Assembly (NCBI GenBank): GCA_030065975.1
Contig: JASJCN010000011.1
Span: 1 to 62,442 of the forward strand
Origin: Myxococcota bacterium
GTDB lineage: Bacteria > Myxococcota_A > UBA9160 > UBA6930
Reading direction: 5' to 3'
DNA: 62,442 nt
Both the position numbers and the translations under genes were made by a program. The notes beneath the pieces were generated by a model that ran no database searches, was not told the origin of the DNA, and saw only the letters and a program-made list of their open reading frames with translations. This document shows, in pieces, positions 17,772 through 26,255 of the stretch (positions are counted from its first letter, which is position 1; each line of letters begins with the position of its first letter).

Positions 17772-17807
17772 CCGGGCTCGAGCGTCGGGGCCGGAGGGGC
17801 CACTCGC

Positions 17808-17813
17808 TACTCT
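17808..17813 (+). promoter_or_regulatory. -10 box of a putative leaderless promoter (DUF456 gene)
   Basis: TACTCT, within GCTACTCT, ends 7 nt before the ATG at 17821. No Shine-Dalgarno is present. Confidence 0.4.
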
Positions 17814-17820
17814 CGAAGTC

Positions 17821-18312
17821 ATGAGCTTCGACTGGAGCGTGGTGGCCCTGGCCGTCGCGGCGGTGATGGTGGTCGTCGGCGTGGTGGGCACCGTCCTGCC
17901 CGTGCTGCCCGGCTCGATGCTGGTGCTGGCCGGTCTCGTGCTCGCGGCCTGGGCCGAGGGCTTCGAGTACGTCGGCGCCATCACGATCGGCCTGCTCGTC
18001 GTCCTCACGGGCCTGACCTTTCTCGTGGACCTCGCGGCGACGGCGCTCGGAGCGCGCCAGTTCGGCTCGAGCGGCCGCGCCGTGCTGGGGGCCTCGCTGG
18101 GCATGCTCGTGGGCCTCTTCTTCGGCCTCCCCGGCCTCCTGCTCGGGCCCTTCCTCGGCGCCGTGATCGGCGAGTACTCCGTACAGCGCAGCCTCGAGCG
18201 CGCGGGCCGCGCGGGAGTCGGAGCCTGGGTCGGCTTCCTGCTCGGGAGCGTCGGCAAGCTCGTCCTGTGCTTCTGCATGATCGGCTTGTTCGCCGGGAGC
18301 CGCTTCCTCTGA
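17821..18312 (+). CDS. DUF456-family membrane protein
   Basis: A 163-residue protein with about four to five hydrophobic segments and Gly-rich hairpins (GLFFGLPGLLLGPFLGAVIGE), typical of DUF456 proteins of unknown function in the inner membrane. The start is chosen from the leaderless-type promoter. The following GNAT frame overlaps its 3' end. Confidence 0.85.
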   Translation: MSFDWSVVALAVAAVMVVVGVVGTVLPVLPGSMLVLAGLVLAAWAEGFEYVGAITIGLLVVLTGLTFLVDLAATALGARQFGSSGRAVLGASLGMLVGLFFGLPGLLLGPFLGAVIGEYSVQRSLERAGRAGVGAWVGFLLGSVGKLVLCFCMIGLFAGSRFL

Positions 18313-19010
18313 GCGCCGCCGCCTCCCTGATCGGCCGGCAGCTCGACGTGCTCATGGCCCGGGACGGGAACGGCCGCCTCGACCACGTACGCGGTCCGAA
18401 GTCCCACCACGTCGTGCCCCGTCTGTTCCTCGGCCGCTCGGCCGAGGGCAACGTGTTCGCCTTCGGCGCGGACGTTCCTGCGGAGACCGCCCTGCGACTC
18501 GAGACCGCGCTGCGCGCCGAGCCGCTACTCGCGAAGCCCGACGCCGAGTCGCCCCCGCAGTGCCGGGACGCCGTGCGCCAGGGGCTCGGCTCGATCGAGG
18601 CGGAGTGGCGCGGGCCGGCCTACGTGCTGCCGGAGGGCCTCGCCGCGGACCCTCGCGCGCGTCTGATCGGCCCGGACGACTTCGAAGCGTGTCGCCCCGA
18701 CTTCGCCTGGGTGGAGGCCGAGTTCCCGGACATCCAGCCCGTGGCGATGGCGTTCGAGGAGGGCCGCCCGGTGGCCGTCTGTCACTCTCCCCGAGGCCTG
18801 ACCCGCCTCGCCGCCGAGGCCGGCGTCGAGACGCTCGAGCCCTGCCGGCGACGCGGCCTCGCGCGCGCGGTCGTGGCCTGCTGGGCCCGCGCCGTGCAGC
18901 AGAGCGGCCGCAACGCGCTCTACAGCACCTCGTGGGACAATCTCGCCTCCCAGGCCGTGGCGCGGAGCCTCGGCGCCCGGCTCTACGGCGAGGACTGGCA
19001 CGTCCGTTAG
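18267..19010 (+). CDS. GNAT-family N-acetyltransferase
   Basis: Up to 247 residues. The C-terminal half has the acetyl-CoA pyrophosphate-loop pattern (EPCRRRGLARAVVACW) and the following Asn/Ala helix (SWDNLASQAVARSLGARLY). The ATG at 18267 would overlap the DUF456 gene by 46 nt. A CTG at 18309 next to the DUF456 stop, or the ATG at 18354, are alternatives; none has a clear Shine-Dalgarno. The substrate is unknown. Its stop overlaps the stop of the convergent beta-helix gene. Confidence 0.78.
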   Translation: MLLHDRLVRREPLPLSAAASLIGRQLDVLMARDGNGRLDHVRGPKSHHVVPRLFLGRSAEGNVFAFGADVPAETALRLETALRAEPLLAKPDAESPPQCRDAVRQGLGSIEAEWRGPAYVLPEGLAADPRARLIGPDDFEACRPDFAWVEAEFPDIQPVAMAFEEGRPVAVCHSPRGLTRLAAEAGVETLEPCRRRGLARAVVACWARAVQQSGRNALYSTSWDNLASQAVARSLGARLYGEDWHVR

Positions 19011-22000
19011 GCGCGCAGCGACGCTCGGCGACGTCGCCGCCAGGCGAGCGCACTCAGCAGGACGACGGGCTCGAGGCCCAGGAGCCCGCAGGCCGGGCCG
19101 GTCGTGCTGCCCAGGCTGAAGTCGATCGCCTCGAAGGAGCCACTCAGGACGCCCGAGGCGGGGAATACGCCCGCGGTCACCCAGATCAGGCCTTCGCGCG
19201 CCACCAGGTCCCAGACGAAGGGGTTCGCCGATCCGAAGGGATCCGTCTGGCAGAGGTCGTCGACGAAGCCGCCCAGCGGCATGGGATTGACGGTGTTGCG
19301 CAGGATCGCGTCCTCGTAGAAGGGGCTTCCGCCGGGGAGGTCCTCGAGCACGCGCAGGCCGCACTGGCCCTCGGTCGCGAACTTGATGCCGCCCTGGCTC
19401 TCGACGCGGTAGAAGGCCTGGCTCGTGGGCAGCGTCTGCCGCTCGGCGATCAGGAAGCTCCCGTCGGGCTGGGGCACGACGTCGAGCTCCATCAGTCCGG
19501 CCCGGAAGGCCGGGACCAGCGCGCGCTCGCCGTCGACGTGCAGCTGGTGGGGCAGGAACACGAGGTTCGCCTGCTGGACCGGATCCAGGATCGAGAAGGT
19601 CGGCAGGCAGCCCGCCGGAACGCAGCCCGGCCCGCTGGTCAGGAACTCGCCCTCGACCTCGGGGAGCAGGGGGTCGGTCACGTCGACGACGAAGACGCCG
19701 TCCACCGCGGCCACGTAGGCGAGGGTGCGGCCCTGGCGGACACCGAGCTCGACCGCCAGCACCGCGCGCTCGAAGGGCGGAGAGACCGTGAAGTCGGCCG
19801 TCAGGATCTCGGCCAGCTCCACCACGTTCGCGGGGTCGGTCTTGTCGTAGCTGCGCAGTCCGCTGAAGTGGTCGGCGACGAAGAGCTCGTCGCTCCCTTC
19901 GACCTGCGCGATCTCGACGGCGAAGCCCGGCGTGTCGAAGCGGTCCAGGAACACGGGGGCCCGCGGGTCGCTCACGTCGGCGCGGATCACGCCGCAGGTG
20001 CCGGCGGCGATCCAGAGCGTGTCCCCCTCGACCAGCAGCTCCTGCAGGTTGAAGCCGTCGGGACACAGCGCGGCGTCGGGCAGCAGCGTCGTGAGCTCGA
20101 CCGGGTTCGCGACGTCACTCGTGTCGAAGACGACGAGCCCGGCGTCCTGGCTCGCGATCCAGGCCACGTTGCCCGAGTCGACCACCTCGATGGCCTCGGG
20201 CCAGTCGCCGGTCGGGGTCTCGCCGAAGAAGATCGGCTCGACGCCCTCGCGTTCGAAGGCGCCGATGTCGCAGCGGCCGGTCAGCGGCGCATTGCGCAGC
20301 ACGCCGCGCTGATCGACGAGGCCGCAGGCCTCGGGCGCCGAGCCCGCCACGAGGGCGTTGCCCGCGTCGATCGCGGGGCTCCCGAAGAGCAGGGCGTGGG
20401 TGAGGGTCGGTCCGCCGTTGTCGGCCAGCGGGCCGATCAGCGCCGGCAGGCCCGAGAGGTCGCCCGGCCCGCTGCCGGGGCAGCTGCCGTCGGAGTCGAG
20501 GTTGAAGCCGAGCGAGAGCAGGTTGCCGCCGCCGCAGTCGGCCGGCGTGTTGGCGTCGAGCAGGGTGTTCGTCAGCGCGATCACCTGCTCGATGGCGTCG
20601 AGGGCGCCGCTGCCGGCCCCGGCCACGTTGCCCGTGAGCGTGACGTTCACCAGCGCGATGATGCCCTGGGAGCCGATCCCGCCCCCGTTGGTGGCCGTGT
20701 TGCCGCTGAAGGTCGAGTCGTTGATGGAGCCGAAGCCGTTGGGCGCCGCCCCGCCGCCGCTGTCCGCGGCCACGTTCGCGCTGAAGAGGCTTCCCGAGAC
20801 GAACAGGCCCCCGACGCCGGCGAGACCGCCCCCGGAGTTCCCGGCCTGATTGCCGACGAAGCTCGAGTCGAAGATCAGCGCCGGGCCGTCGCTGTCGATC
20901 CCGCCGCCCCTCGCGCTGGCCACGTTGCCCTGGAAGGTGCTGTCCCGCAGCTCGCCCACGGCACCGTTGGATGCGTTGGCGATCCCGCCTCCGGAGCCGT
21001 TGGTGAAGTTGGAATCGAACAGGGAGTCGCGGACCTCGAGGAGCGCCTGGTTCTCGATGCCGCCGCCGTCGCCGAAGGTGAGGAGATCGGCCCGGTTCCG
21101 CAGGAAACGGCCGTCCTCGACGATCGTGATTCCGGCGCCCGAGGCATCGGTTCGGGTGGAGATGCCCGCTCCCGACCCGGCGGCGTTGTCCGCGAAGGTG
21201 GCGTCGAGGATCTCGACGTCGGCGGCGAAGGTCGCGAGGCCTCCGCCCGTCGTCGATGCCGTGTTGTTCGTGAAGTCGCTCTCGAGGAGGCGGGAGAGGG
21301 CGCGACCGGGGTCGTCGAGCGAGATGCCGCCGCCCACGTCGGCCGAGTTGGTGTCGAACAGCGTGCGCTCGACGAGGATCGGCGTCTGCGCCTGGAGCGC
21401 CCCGCCGTTTCCGCCCGAGGCGTTCAGCGACAGGGTCGAGTCGAAGATGCGGAGCTCGCTGCCCGGGATGGAGCGGATCCCGCCGGCGTCACCGGGCCCT
21501 CCGGAGTTCCCGCTCGCGAAGTTCGCCGTGACCTGGGACTCGATCAGGGTCAGGCACCCCTCGTTCTCGATGCCCCCCACGGATTCGGCCGTGTTGTTCT
21601 CGACGCTCACGCGAGTGAGCGTCACGTCGGCGTTGCCCACGCGCATTCCGCCGCCCGGCTCGCCGAAGCCGTCGCCTCCGGTGATCACGAGATCCACGAG
21701 CTCGACGCGGATCTTGCTGGTGACGCCGTCGATGTCGAAGACGCGGCTGTCGCCCGAGGCATCGATCCGCACCGCGTCGCCCGGGTTCGGGAGGACGCCC
21801 ACCAGGCTCACGGGCGCGCCGACGTCGAGGGCGGTGCCGCCGAGGTCGTAGTCGCCGGCCGGGATCAGGACCGTGCGGGCGCCGCCCGCGGCGGACTCCT
21901 CGATCGCGGCGCGCAGGGTGCAGGTGCCCGTGATCGACGCGCAGATGCCGTCGCCTGGATTGCTCTCCGGCAGGTCCCCGAAGTCGTTCACGACGAGCGG

Positions 22001-23482
22001 CTGGGACGTCCCCACGAACGCCGCGAAGAAGAGGTTGTCGTCGCCCGAGGGGCTCAGGGTGTCGACCTGGACCTGGGTGTCGCCGTCGGCGAGCAGCCCG
22101 GAGAGGTCGTAGCGCTCGTCGTCGGTCCGGGTGTCGCCCGCGGGCAAGGCCGTCGGGTTCGGATTGAGCGGCGAGTCGCCGATGCCGCCCACGCTGAGCC
22201 GCGTGCCCGCGAAGGGCGGGCCCAGGGCGTCGTCCTCGCCACCGGCCGAGCTCGAGAGCAGGGTCCCGCCGACGCGCAGCTCGACCCGGTCGTCGCCGGG
22301 CGGGCAGCCCGGGCTCTGGCAGCTCGAGCCGATCCCGAGATGCAGCTCGGCGAGGGCCCCCGGCGCGTTCAGGTCGAGGGGCGCCTCGACGTCGAAGGTC
22401 AGCGTGTCGCCGTCCTGCACCTGGTGACCCACCTGCAGGACGATGCTGCGCGGCTCGGTGAGATCGGGTCGCTCGAACACCACCGCGAGCACCGTGCCCT
22501 CGATGTCCTGGGTCGCGCCGCCCTCGGCGACCGGAATCCCGATGGGCCCTGCCGGCGCCGCGTCGATGCGCGAGCGCACCAGGTCGGTCACGTCGGCCGC
22601 CACGTTGTTGAACTCGAGCCCTCCGGTCGACGGGCGGGCGATCAGGGAGACGTCGAAGTCGACCGGCGTGCCCTGCACGCTGATCGATCCATCGGGGATG
22701 ACCGCGCCCGGGACTCCCGCGGCGACCAGGTACGCGGCGCGGACCCGAGACGCCGCGGTCGGCTTCTCGACGGTCACCGTGCCGACGCCGAGGACGGTGC
22801 CGAGCCCGTTGACGGAGAGATCCACGAACCCCTGGAAGCGCCCCAGCTCCTGGCTCAGGGAGTCTCCGGGCGGGGGCGTCGTCGTGCCGATCACGAACAG
22901 GTCGCCCGGGGCGCCGAAGGGGCCCTCGGTCTGGTCGGGCTCGCCCGGGATGTCGCGGATCTGCTCGAGGAACTGGCCGCCCTGGCTGATCGTCCAGTTC
23001 GGCTCTCCCAGGTTGCAGACGCCGGGGAAGGCGGCGTTCTCGAGGCACACCTGGAAGCCGGCGACGCCGCCCGAGACCGTGGCGATCAGCTGGCTGGGCG
23101 TGGCGTCGAATCCGAGGCCGACGAAGGTGAGCGCCGAGTTGTCGCCGCTCGCAGGGCCGAGCAGGTCGACGGAGGTGCCGCCGACCGTGAGCGTCAGCTG
23201 CCAGTCGACGAGGTTGGCGGTGACGACGTCGCCCAGGGTGCCGTCGGTCTCGATGAAGCCCGTCACGGTGCCGCTGCCGATCGTGCGATCGACGTCGTAG
23301 ACGATGGCCGCCGCGGGGACACTCGCCGCGAGCCAGAGCGCCACCGCGAGCCACGGCAGGCAGATCCGCGCAGGGATCCCGCCGGATCGACCGGGGTGCA
23401 GTCCCCGCGCCTCGCGCTTCGCTGCGCTGGCGATCGCAGCCTTCGATGCGTCCATCCGCTCCATTCCTCTGCCGCCAGGCAC
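19007..23482 (-). CDS. large CSLREA-type beta-helix surface protein with LVIVD-like repeats and C-terminal sorting tail
   Basis: A 1491-residue protein. It has a long N-terminal signal (hydrophobic PWLAVALWLAASVPAAA near residue 50). A beta-sandwich-like region reaches about residue 480. A CSLREA-like motif (GTCTLRAAIEE, Cys at 521) opens a parallel beta-helix of about 450 residues rich in N-T-A and GGG turns. A choice-of-anchor Q-like end follows (GPLADNGGPTLTHALL, then CGLVDQRG and CDIGAFE). Residues about 1090-1440 hold LVIVD-like beta-propeller repeats. The last 30 residues have a Cys, a hydrophobic stretch and an Arg cluster (GPACGLLGLEPVVLLSAL), like a processed C-terminal anchor. The GTG start at 23482 has a -10-like TACCTC 6 nt upstream; ATGs at 23464 or 23455 are alternatives. 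Likely cell-surface, possibly adhesive. Confidence 0.85.
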   Translation of the reverse strand: MPGGRGMERMDASKAAIASAAKREARGLHPGRSGGIPARICLPWLAVALWLAASVPAAAIVYDVDRTIGSGTVTGFIETDGTLGDVVTANLVDWQLTLTVGGTSVDLLGPASGDNSALTFVGLGFDATPSQLIATVSGGVAGFQVCLENAAFPGVCNLGEPNWTISQGGQFLEQIRDIPGEPDQTEGPFGAPGDLFVIGTTTPPPGDSLSQELGRFQGFVDLSVNGLGTVLGVGTVTVEKPTAASRVRAAYLVAAGVPGAVIPDGSISVQGTPVDFDVSLIARPSTGGLEFNNVAADVTDLVRSRIDAAPAGPIGIPVAEGGATQDIEGTVLAVVFERPDLTEPRSIVLQVGHQVQDGDTLTFDVEAPLDLNAPGALAELHLGIGSSCQSPGCPPGDDRVELRVGGTLLSSSAGGEDDALGPPFAGTRLSVGGIGDSPLNPNPTALPAGDTRTDDERYDLSGLLADGDTQVQVDTLSPSGDDNLFFAAFVGTSQPLVVNDFGDLPESNPGDGICASITGTCTLRAAIEESAAGGARTVLIPAGDYDLGGTALDVGAPVSLVGVLPNPGDAVRIDASGDSRVFDIDGVTSKIRVELVDLVITGGDGFGEPGGGMRVGNADVTLTRVSVENNTAESVGGIENEGCLTLIESQVTANFASGNSGGPGDAGGIRSIPGSELRIFDSTLSLNASGGNGGALQAQTPILVERTLFDTNSADVGGGISLDDPGRALSRLLESDFTNNTASTTGGGLATFAADVEILDATFADNAAGSGAGISTRTDASGAGITIVEDGRFLRNRADLLTFGDGGGIENQALLEVRDSLFDSNFTNGSGGGIANASNGAVGELRDSTFQGNVASARGGGIDSDGPALIFDSSFVGNQAGNSGGGLAGVGGLFVSGSLFSANVAADSGGGAAPNGFGSINDSTFSGNTATNGGGIGSQGIIALVNVTLTGNVAGAGSGALDAIEQVIALTNTLLDANTPADCGGGNLLSLGFNLDSDGSCPGSGPGDLSGLPALIGPLADNGGPTLTHALLFGSPAIDAGNALVAGSAPEACGLVDQRGVLRNAPLTGRCDIGAFEREGVEPIFFGETPTGDWPEAIEVVDSGNVAWIASQDAGLVVFDTSDVANPVELTTLLPDAALCPDGFNLQELLVEGDTLWIAAGTCGVIRADVSDPRAPVFLDRFDTPGFAVEIAQVEGSDELFVADHFSGLRSYDKTDPANVVELAEILTADFTVSPPFERAVLAVELGVRQGRTLAYVAAVDGVFVVDVTDPLLPEVEGEFLTSGPGCVPAGCLPTFSILDPVQQANLVFLPHQLHVDGERALVPAFRAGLMELDVVPQPDGSFLIAERQTLPTSQAFYRVESQGGIKFATEGQCGLRVLEDLPGGSPFYEDAILRNTVNPMPLGGFVDDLCQTDPFGSANPFVWDLVAREGLIWVTAGVFPASGVLSGSFEAIDFSLGSTTGPACGLLGLEPVVLLSALAWRRRRRASLRA

Positions 23483-23519
23483 CGTGAGGAGGTAGTGTGC
23501 GCGCGCTGGGCGTCCGTGT

Positions 23520-23548
23520 CATCTACGAAGCGCCCGTTTGCGTAGATG
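23520..23548. promoter_or_regulatory. inverted repeat in the divergent beta-helix/TPR-barrel promoter region
   Basis: CATCTACG (23520-23527) and CGTAGATG (23541-23548) are perfect 8-bp arms around 13 nt. It sits between two divergent envelope genes and is a candidate operator for a shared regulator, or a short RNA hairpin. Confidence 0.4.
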
Positions 23549-23636
23549 TCCTTCTGGTAGAGTCGCATGCGTGATTCCCCCTCGAGCGGTGTTTCGACCG
23601 TGGGCGAGCCGAGGGCGGAGAGGGTCTTGGATCGAC

Positions 23637-25175
23637 ATGTTGCACCTTTGCTTCCGGTACCCGAGGGCTCGCCGGGTGCGGCGGTTCGCCGCGGCTGCCG
23701 CCGTGTTGCTCGTCGCCGCTGCCGGGATCGGGCCGGCCGCGCCCGCCCGGGCCAGCGTCGAGTCCGAGCTCTCCTTCCACCGCGGGGTGATCGCCTACGC
23801 CGAGGGGCGCCTCGACGAGGCCGTCGCGGAGTTCGAGCGGGTGCTCGTCGACGAGCCCGACGACGCCGCCACCCATCAGTACCTGGGCCTGATCGCCGTC
23901 GAGCAGGCGGACTTCGAGCGCGCCATCGCGAGCTATCGCCGGGCCGTCGAGCTCACGCCCGACGATCCGGAGCTGCGCCTCGAGCTGGGCTCGGCGCTGC
24001 TCGAGGCCGGCCGCAACGACGAGGCGAGCGAGCTGCTGGATCCCCTGGTCGCGGCGGATCCCTCCCTGGCGCGCGGCCAGCTGCTCGCGGGCATCGCGAG
24101 CTACCGGCTGCGCCGCTACGCCGAGAGCGCGGAGAGGCTCGAAGAGGCGACCCGGCTCGACCCCGGGCTCTCCCGCGAGGCGCGTTACTACACCGGCCTC
24201 GTCTACGCCTATCTCGGCAACGTGCCCGCCGCGTCCGATGCGTTCGCCGCGGTCCAGGATCAGTCGCCGCTGCACCCGCTCGGACAGTCCGCCGCCGAGC
24301 TCGGCCGCGAGATGGAGCCCTACCGAGGCGGAAGGCCCTGGGAGCTGGCCCTCACCCTCGGGACCGAGTACGACTCGAACCCGCTCGTGGTGGGGAGCCT
24401 CGTCCCGCGCGAGGACGACGTGCGCGGCGTCGCGAGCCTGCGCACGAGCTTCCGCGCCATCGGCACCGAGCGCTACGAGCTGAGCGCCGGCTACGACGCC
24501 TACGTGAGCCTGCACGCCGAGGAGGACGCCGTCGACGTCCAGACCCACCTGGGTTGGCTGGCGGGCTCGGCGCTCGTCGGCCCGGTGCGCGCGAGCCTCC
24601 GCTACGACTACTCCTACACCTTCCTCGACCTGACCAACAAGTTCCAGTCGGTGCATCGCGTGACGCCGCGCCTCCTGTGGAGCCAGTCGCGCTACACGGC
24701 CACGGAGCTCGGCTACCAGTTCCTCGACTTCGAGTACTACCGGCCCAACTTCGACCCGGTGCTCGATCAGGACGGCAACCGCCACGTGGCGAGCGCCGGC
24801 CAGTTCCTCTTCCCGGGCAACTGGATCGAGTTCGTGCGGGTGGGCGTCGCCTACGACCACAACGAGTCGCGCGGGGCCGAGTTCCGCTACGACGGCTACG
24901 AGGTGAACCTGCGCGCCGGCCTGCGCCTGCCCTTCCAGTTCCGTGTCACCGCCGACTACGGCTACACCCGGCGGGAGTACGACGAGAAGAGCTTCTTCGA
25001 CCCGTCCCGGAAACGGGACGACGATGTGCATCGCGTGAGCATCCAGGTCGCACGTCCGCTCACGGAGGCCCTGGAGCTCACGCTCTACGGCTTCTACCGC
25101 AACAACGGCTCGAACGTGGCCGTGTACGACTACGATCGAGCGATCGTCGGCACGTACCTTAGCTACCGCTTCTAG
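23637..25175 (+). CDS. TPR protein with C-terminal outer-membrane beta-barrel
   Basis: A 512-residue protein. It has a signal peptide (residues 1-38), then about five TPR repeats (40-225, for example AVAEFERVLVDEPDDAATHQ), then about 270 residues of alternating amphipathic strands rich in Tyr and ending in YLSYRF, a typical barrel-assembly C-terminus. The periplasmic TPR plus barrel layout is shared by Slam-type translocators and exopolysaccharide exporters; which one applies here is unknown. The ATG at 23637 is chosen because the signal peptide follows directly and GAGGG lies upstream; an upstream in-frame ATG at 23538 would add an unlikely Arg-rich leader. The FecR-domain gene follows after 8 nt, so they are co-transcribed. 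Confidence 0.87.
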   Translation: MLHLCFRYPRARRVRRFAAAAAVLLVAAAGIGPAAPARASVESELSFHRGVIAYAEGRLDEAVAEFERVLVDEPDDAATHQYLGLIAVEQADFERAIASYRRAVELTPDDPELRLELGSALLEAGRNDEASELLDPLVAADPSLARGQLLAGIASYRLRRYAESAERLEEATRLDPGLSREARYYTGLVYAYLGNVPAASDAFAAVQDQSPLHPLGQSAAELGREMEPYRGGRPWELALTLGTEYDSNPLVVGSLVPREDDVRGVASLRTSFRAIGTERYELSAGYDAYVSLHAEEDAVDVQTHLGWLAGSALVGPVRASLRYDYSYTFLDLTNKFQSVHRVTPRLLWSQSRYTATELGYQFLDFEYYRPNFDPVLDQDGNRHVASAGQFLFPGNWIEFVRVGVAYDHNESRGAEFRYDGYEVNLRAGLRLPFQFRVTADYGYTRREYDEKSFFDPSRKRDDDVHRVSIQVARPLTEALELTLYGFYRNNGSNVAVYDYDRAIVGTYLSYRF

Positions 25176-25183
25176 GCACCCAC

Positions 25184-26173
25184 ATGAGACCCGAAATCCG
25201 CGATTCCCTCTGCGACGAGAAGCCCATGCGCAACTTCCCCCTGCTCCTGATCCTGTGTCTGGCCTGGCTCGCGGCCCCGGCCGCCGGCGAGGCCCTGCTC
25301 AGCGCCGTGGCCGGCGACGCCACCGTGAACGGCGTGCCCGCGGAGCTGCAGACGCCCGTCGACCCCGGCAACACCCTCGTGACCGGTCCCGAGTCGAGCT
25401 GCTCCGTCCTGGTCGACAAGAAGTCGCTCATCCAGGTGTGCGGCCGCGCCGCGCTCAAGCTGCGCGAGGACGACGACGCCCAGGTCGTGGTGCTCGAGGA
25501 AGGCTCCGCCCGCGCCGTGGTGGGCCCGCGGACGAGCGCCCGGCCCCTCGAGATCCACACGCCGCTCGCCGTGGCCCAGATCCTCGGAACGATCATCGAC
25601 TCGGCCGTGAACCGGGACACCGGAACGGTCGTCTTCGCCCTGGAGGAGGGGAGCGCGCGCGTCTCCTTCGCCGACCCCACGATCGATCCGATCGTCCTGA
25701 ACGCCGGCGAGCAGGTGACGATCCGACCGGGCGAGCCGCCCGAGGTCGGGCCGATCAAGATGGCCGAGCTGCTGAAGGAGGTGGAGTGCCTCGATCAGCT
25801 GCTGCCCGAGGCCGAGATCCGTCCGCTGCGCCTCGCGGCGCTCGATAAGAGCGCCGACCAGCGCTTCAGCCGCTCCCTCGACCGCATTGCACGCGCCGAC
25901 ATCCCGATCGTGCCGCCGGCTCCCGTGGGCTCGGGTCCGGAAGGCCTGCCGATCTTCCCGCTCGGCCCGGACGATCCCACCTTCGGCGCGGTCCCGCCGC
26001 GCGACAACGAGTGCCTCGTCAACTGCGACCCGAACGTGCTGAAGCGCCTCGTCCCCGACGATCCGGCACCGGACGTTCCGCCTGCGCGCGTGCCGGCCCC
26101 GCCGCCGACCGGACGCTTCCCGGCTCCGCCGCCCTGCGTGCAGCTGCCTGGCACCTTCTGCAACTTCCCGTGA
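25184..26173 (+). CDS. exported FecR-domain protein with Pro-rich, Cys-containing tail
   Basis: Up to 329 residues. A signal peptide (MRNFPLLLILCLAWLAAPAA) begins at the internal ATG 25226, which may be the real start. Residues about 38-190 form a FecR-type beta domain (SAVAGDATVNG, VDPGNTLVTGPES, QILGTIIDSAV). The last 110 residues are Pro-rich with Cys pairs (ECLVNCDPN and PPCVQLPGTFC), perhaps disulfide-linked. Known: stand-alone FecR domains of this kind are periplasmic and not FecI-type sigma regulators. It lies 8 nt after the TPR-barrel gene and converges on the CHAT gene. Function is unknown, probably in the envelope. Confidence 0.85.
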   Translation: MRPEIRDSLCDEKPMRNFPLLLILCLAWLAAPAAGEALLSAVAGDATVNGVPAELQTPVDPGNTLVTGPESSCSVLVDKKSLIQVCGRAALKLREDDDAQVVVLEEGSARAVVGPRTSARPLEIHTPLAVAQILGTIIDSAVNRDTGTVVFALEEGSARVSFADPTIDPIVLNAGEQVTIRPGEPPEVGPIKMAELLKEVECLDQLLPEAEIRPLRLAALDKSADQRFSRSLDRIARADIPIVPPAPVGSGPEGLPIFPLGPDDPTFGAVPPRDNECLVNCDPNVLKRLVPDDPAPDVPPARVPAPPPTGRFPAPPPCVQLPGTFCNFP

Positions 26174-26178
26174 GCCGC

Positions 26179-26255
26179 GGAAGCTCTGCACGGGTCTCTC
26201 TACACGCAGCTCCGAGGCCAAAGAGCCGCGTGGTGTCCACATCTGCAGAGCTTCC
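26179..26255. terminator. inverted repeat between convergent FecR and CHAT genes
   Basis: GGAAGCTCTGCA (26179-26190) and TGCAGAGCTTCC (26244-26255) are perfect 12-bp arms around 53 nt that fill the convergent gap. A bidirectional terminator or mRNA-end stabiliser is likely, but the loop is long and there is no T tract. Confidence 0.5.

Noticed and set aside
18560-23545. Open frame of about 1660 codons on the plus strand opposite the beta-helix gene
   Set aside because: Repetitive Gly/Arg/Val product mirroring the minus-strand repeats; the beta-helix protein has a signal peptide and known motifs.
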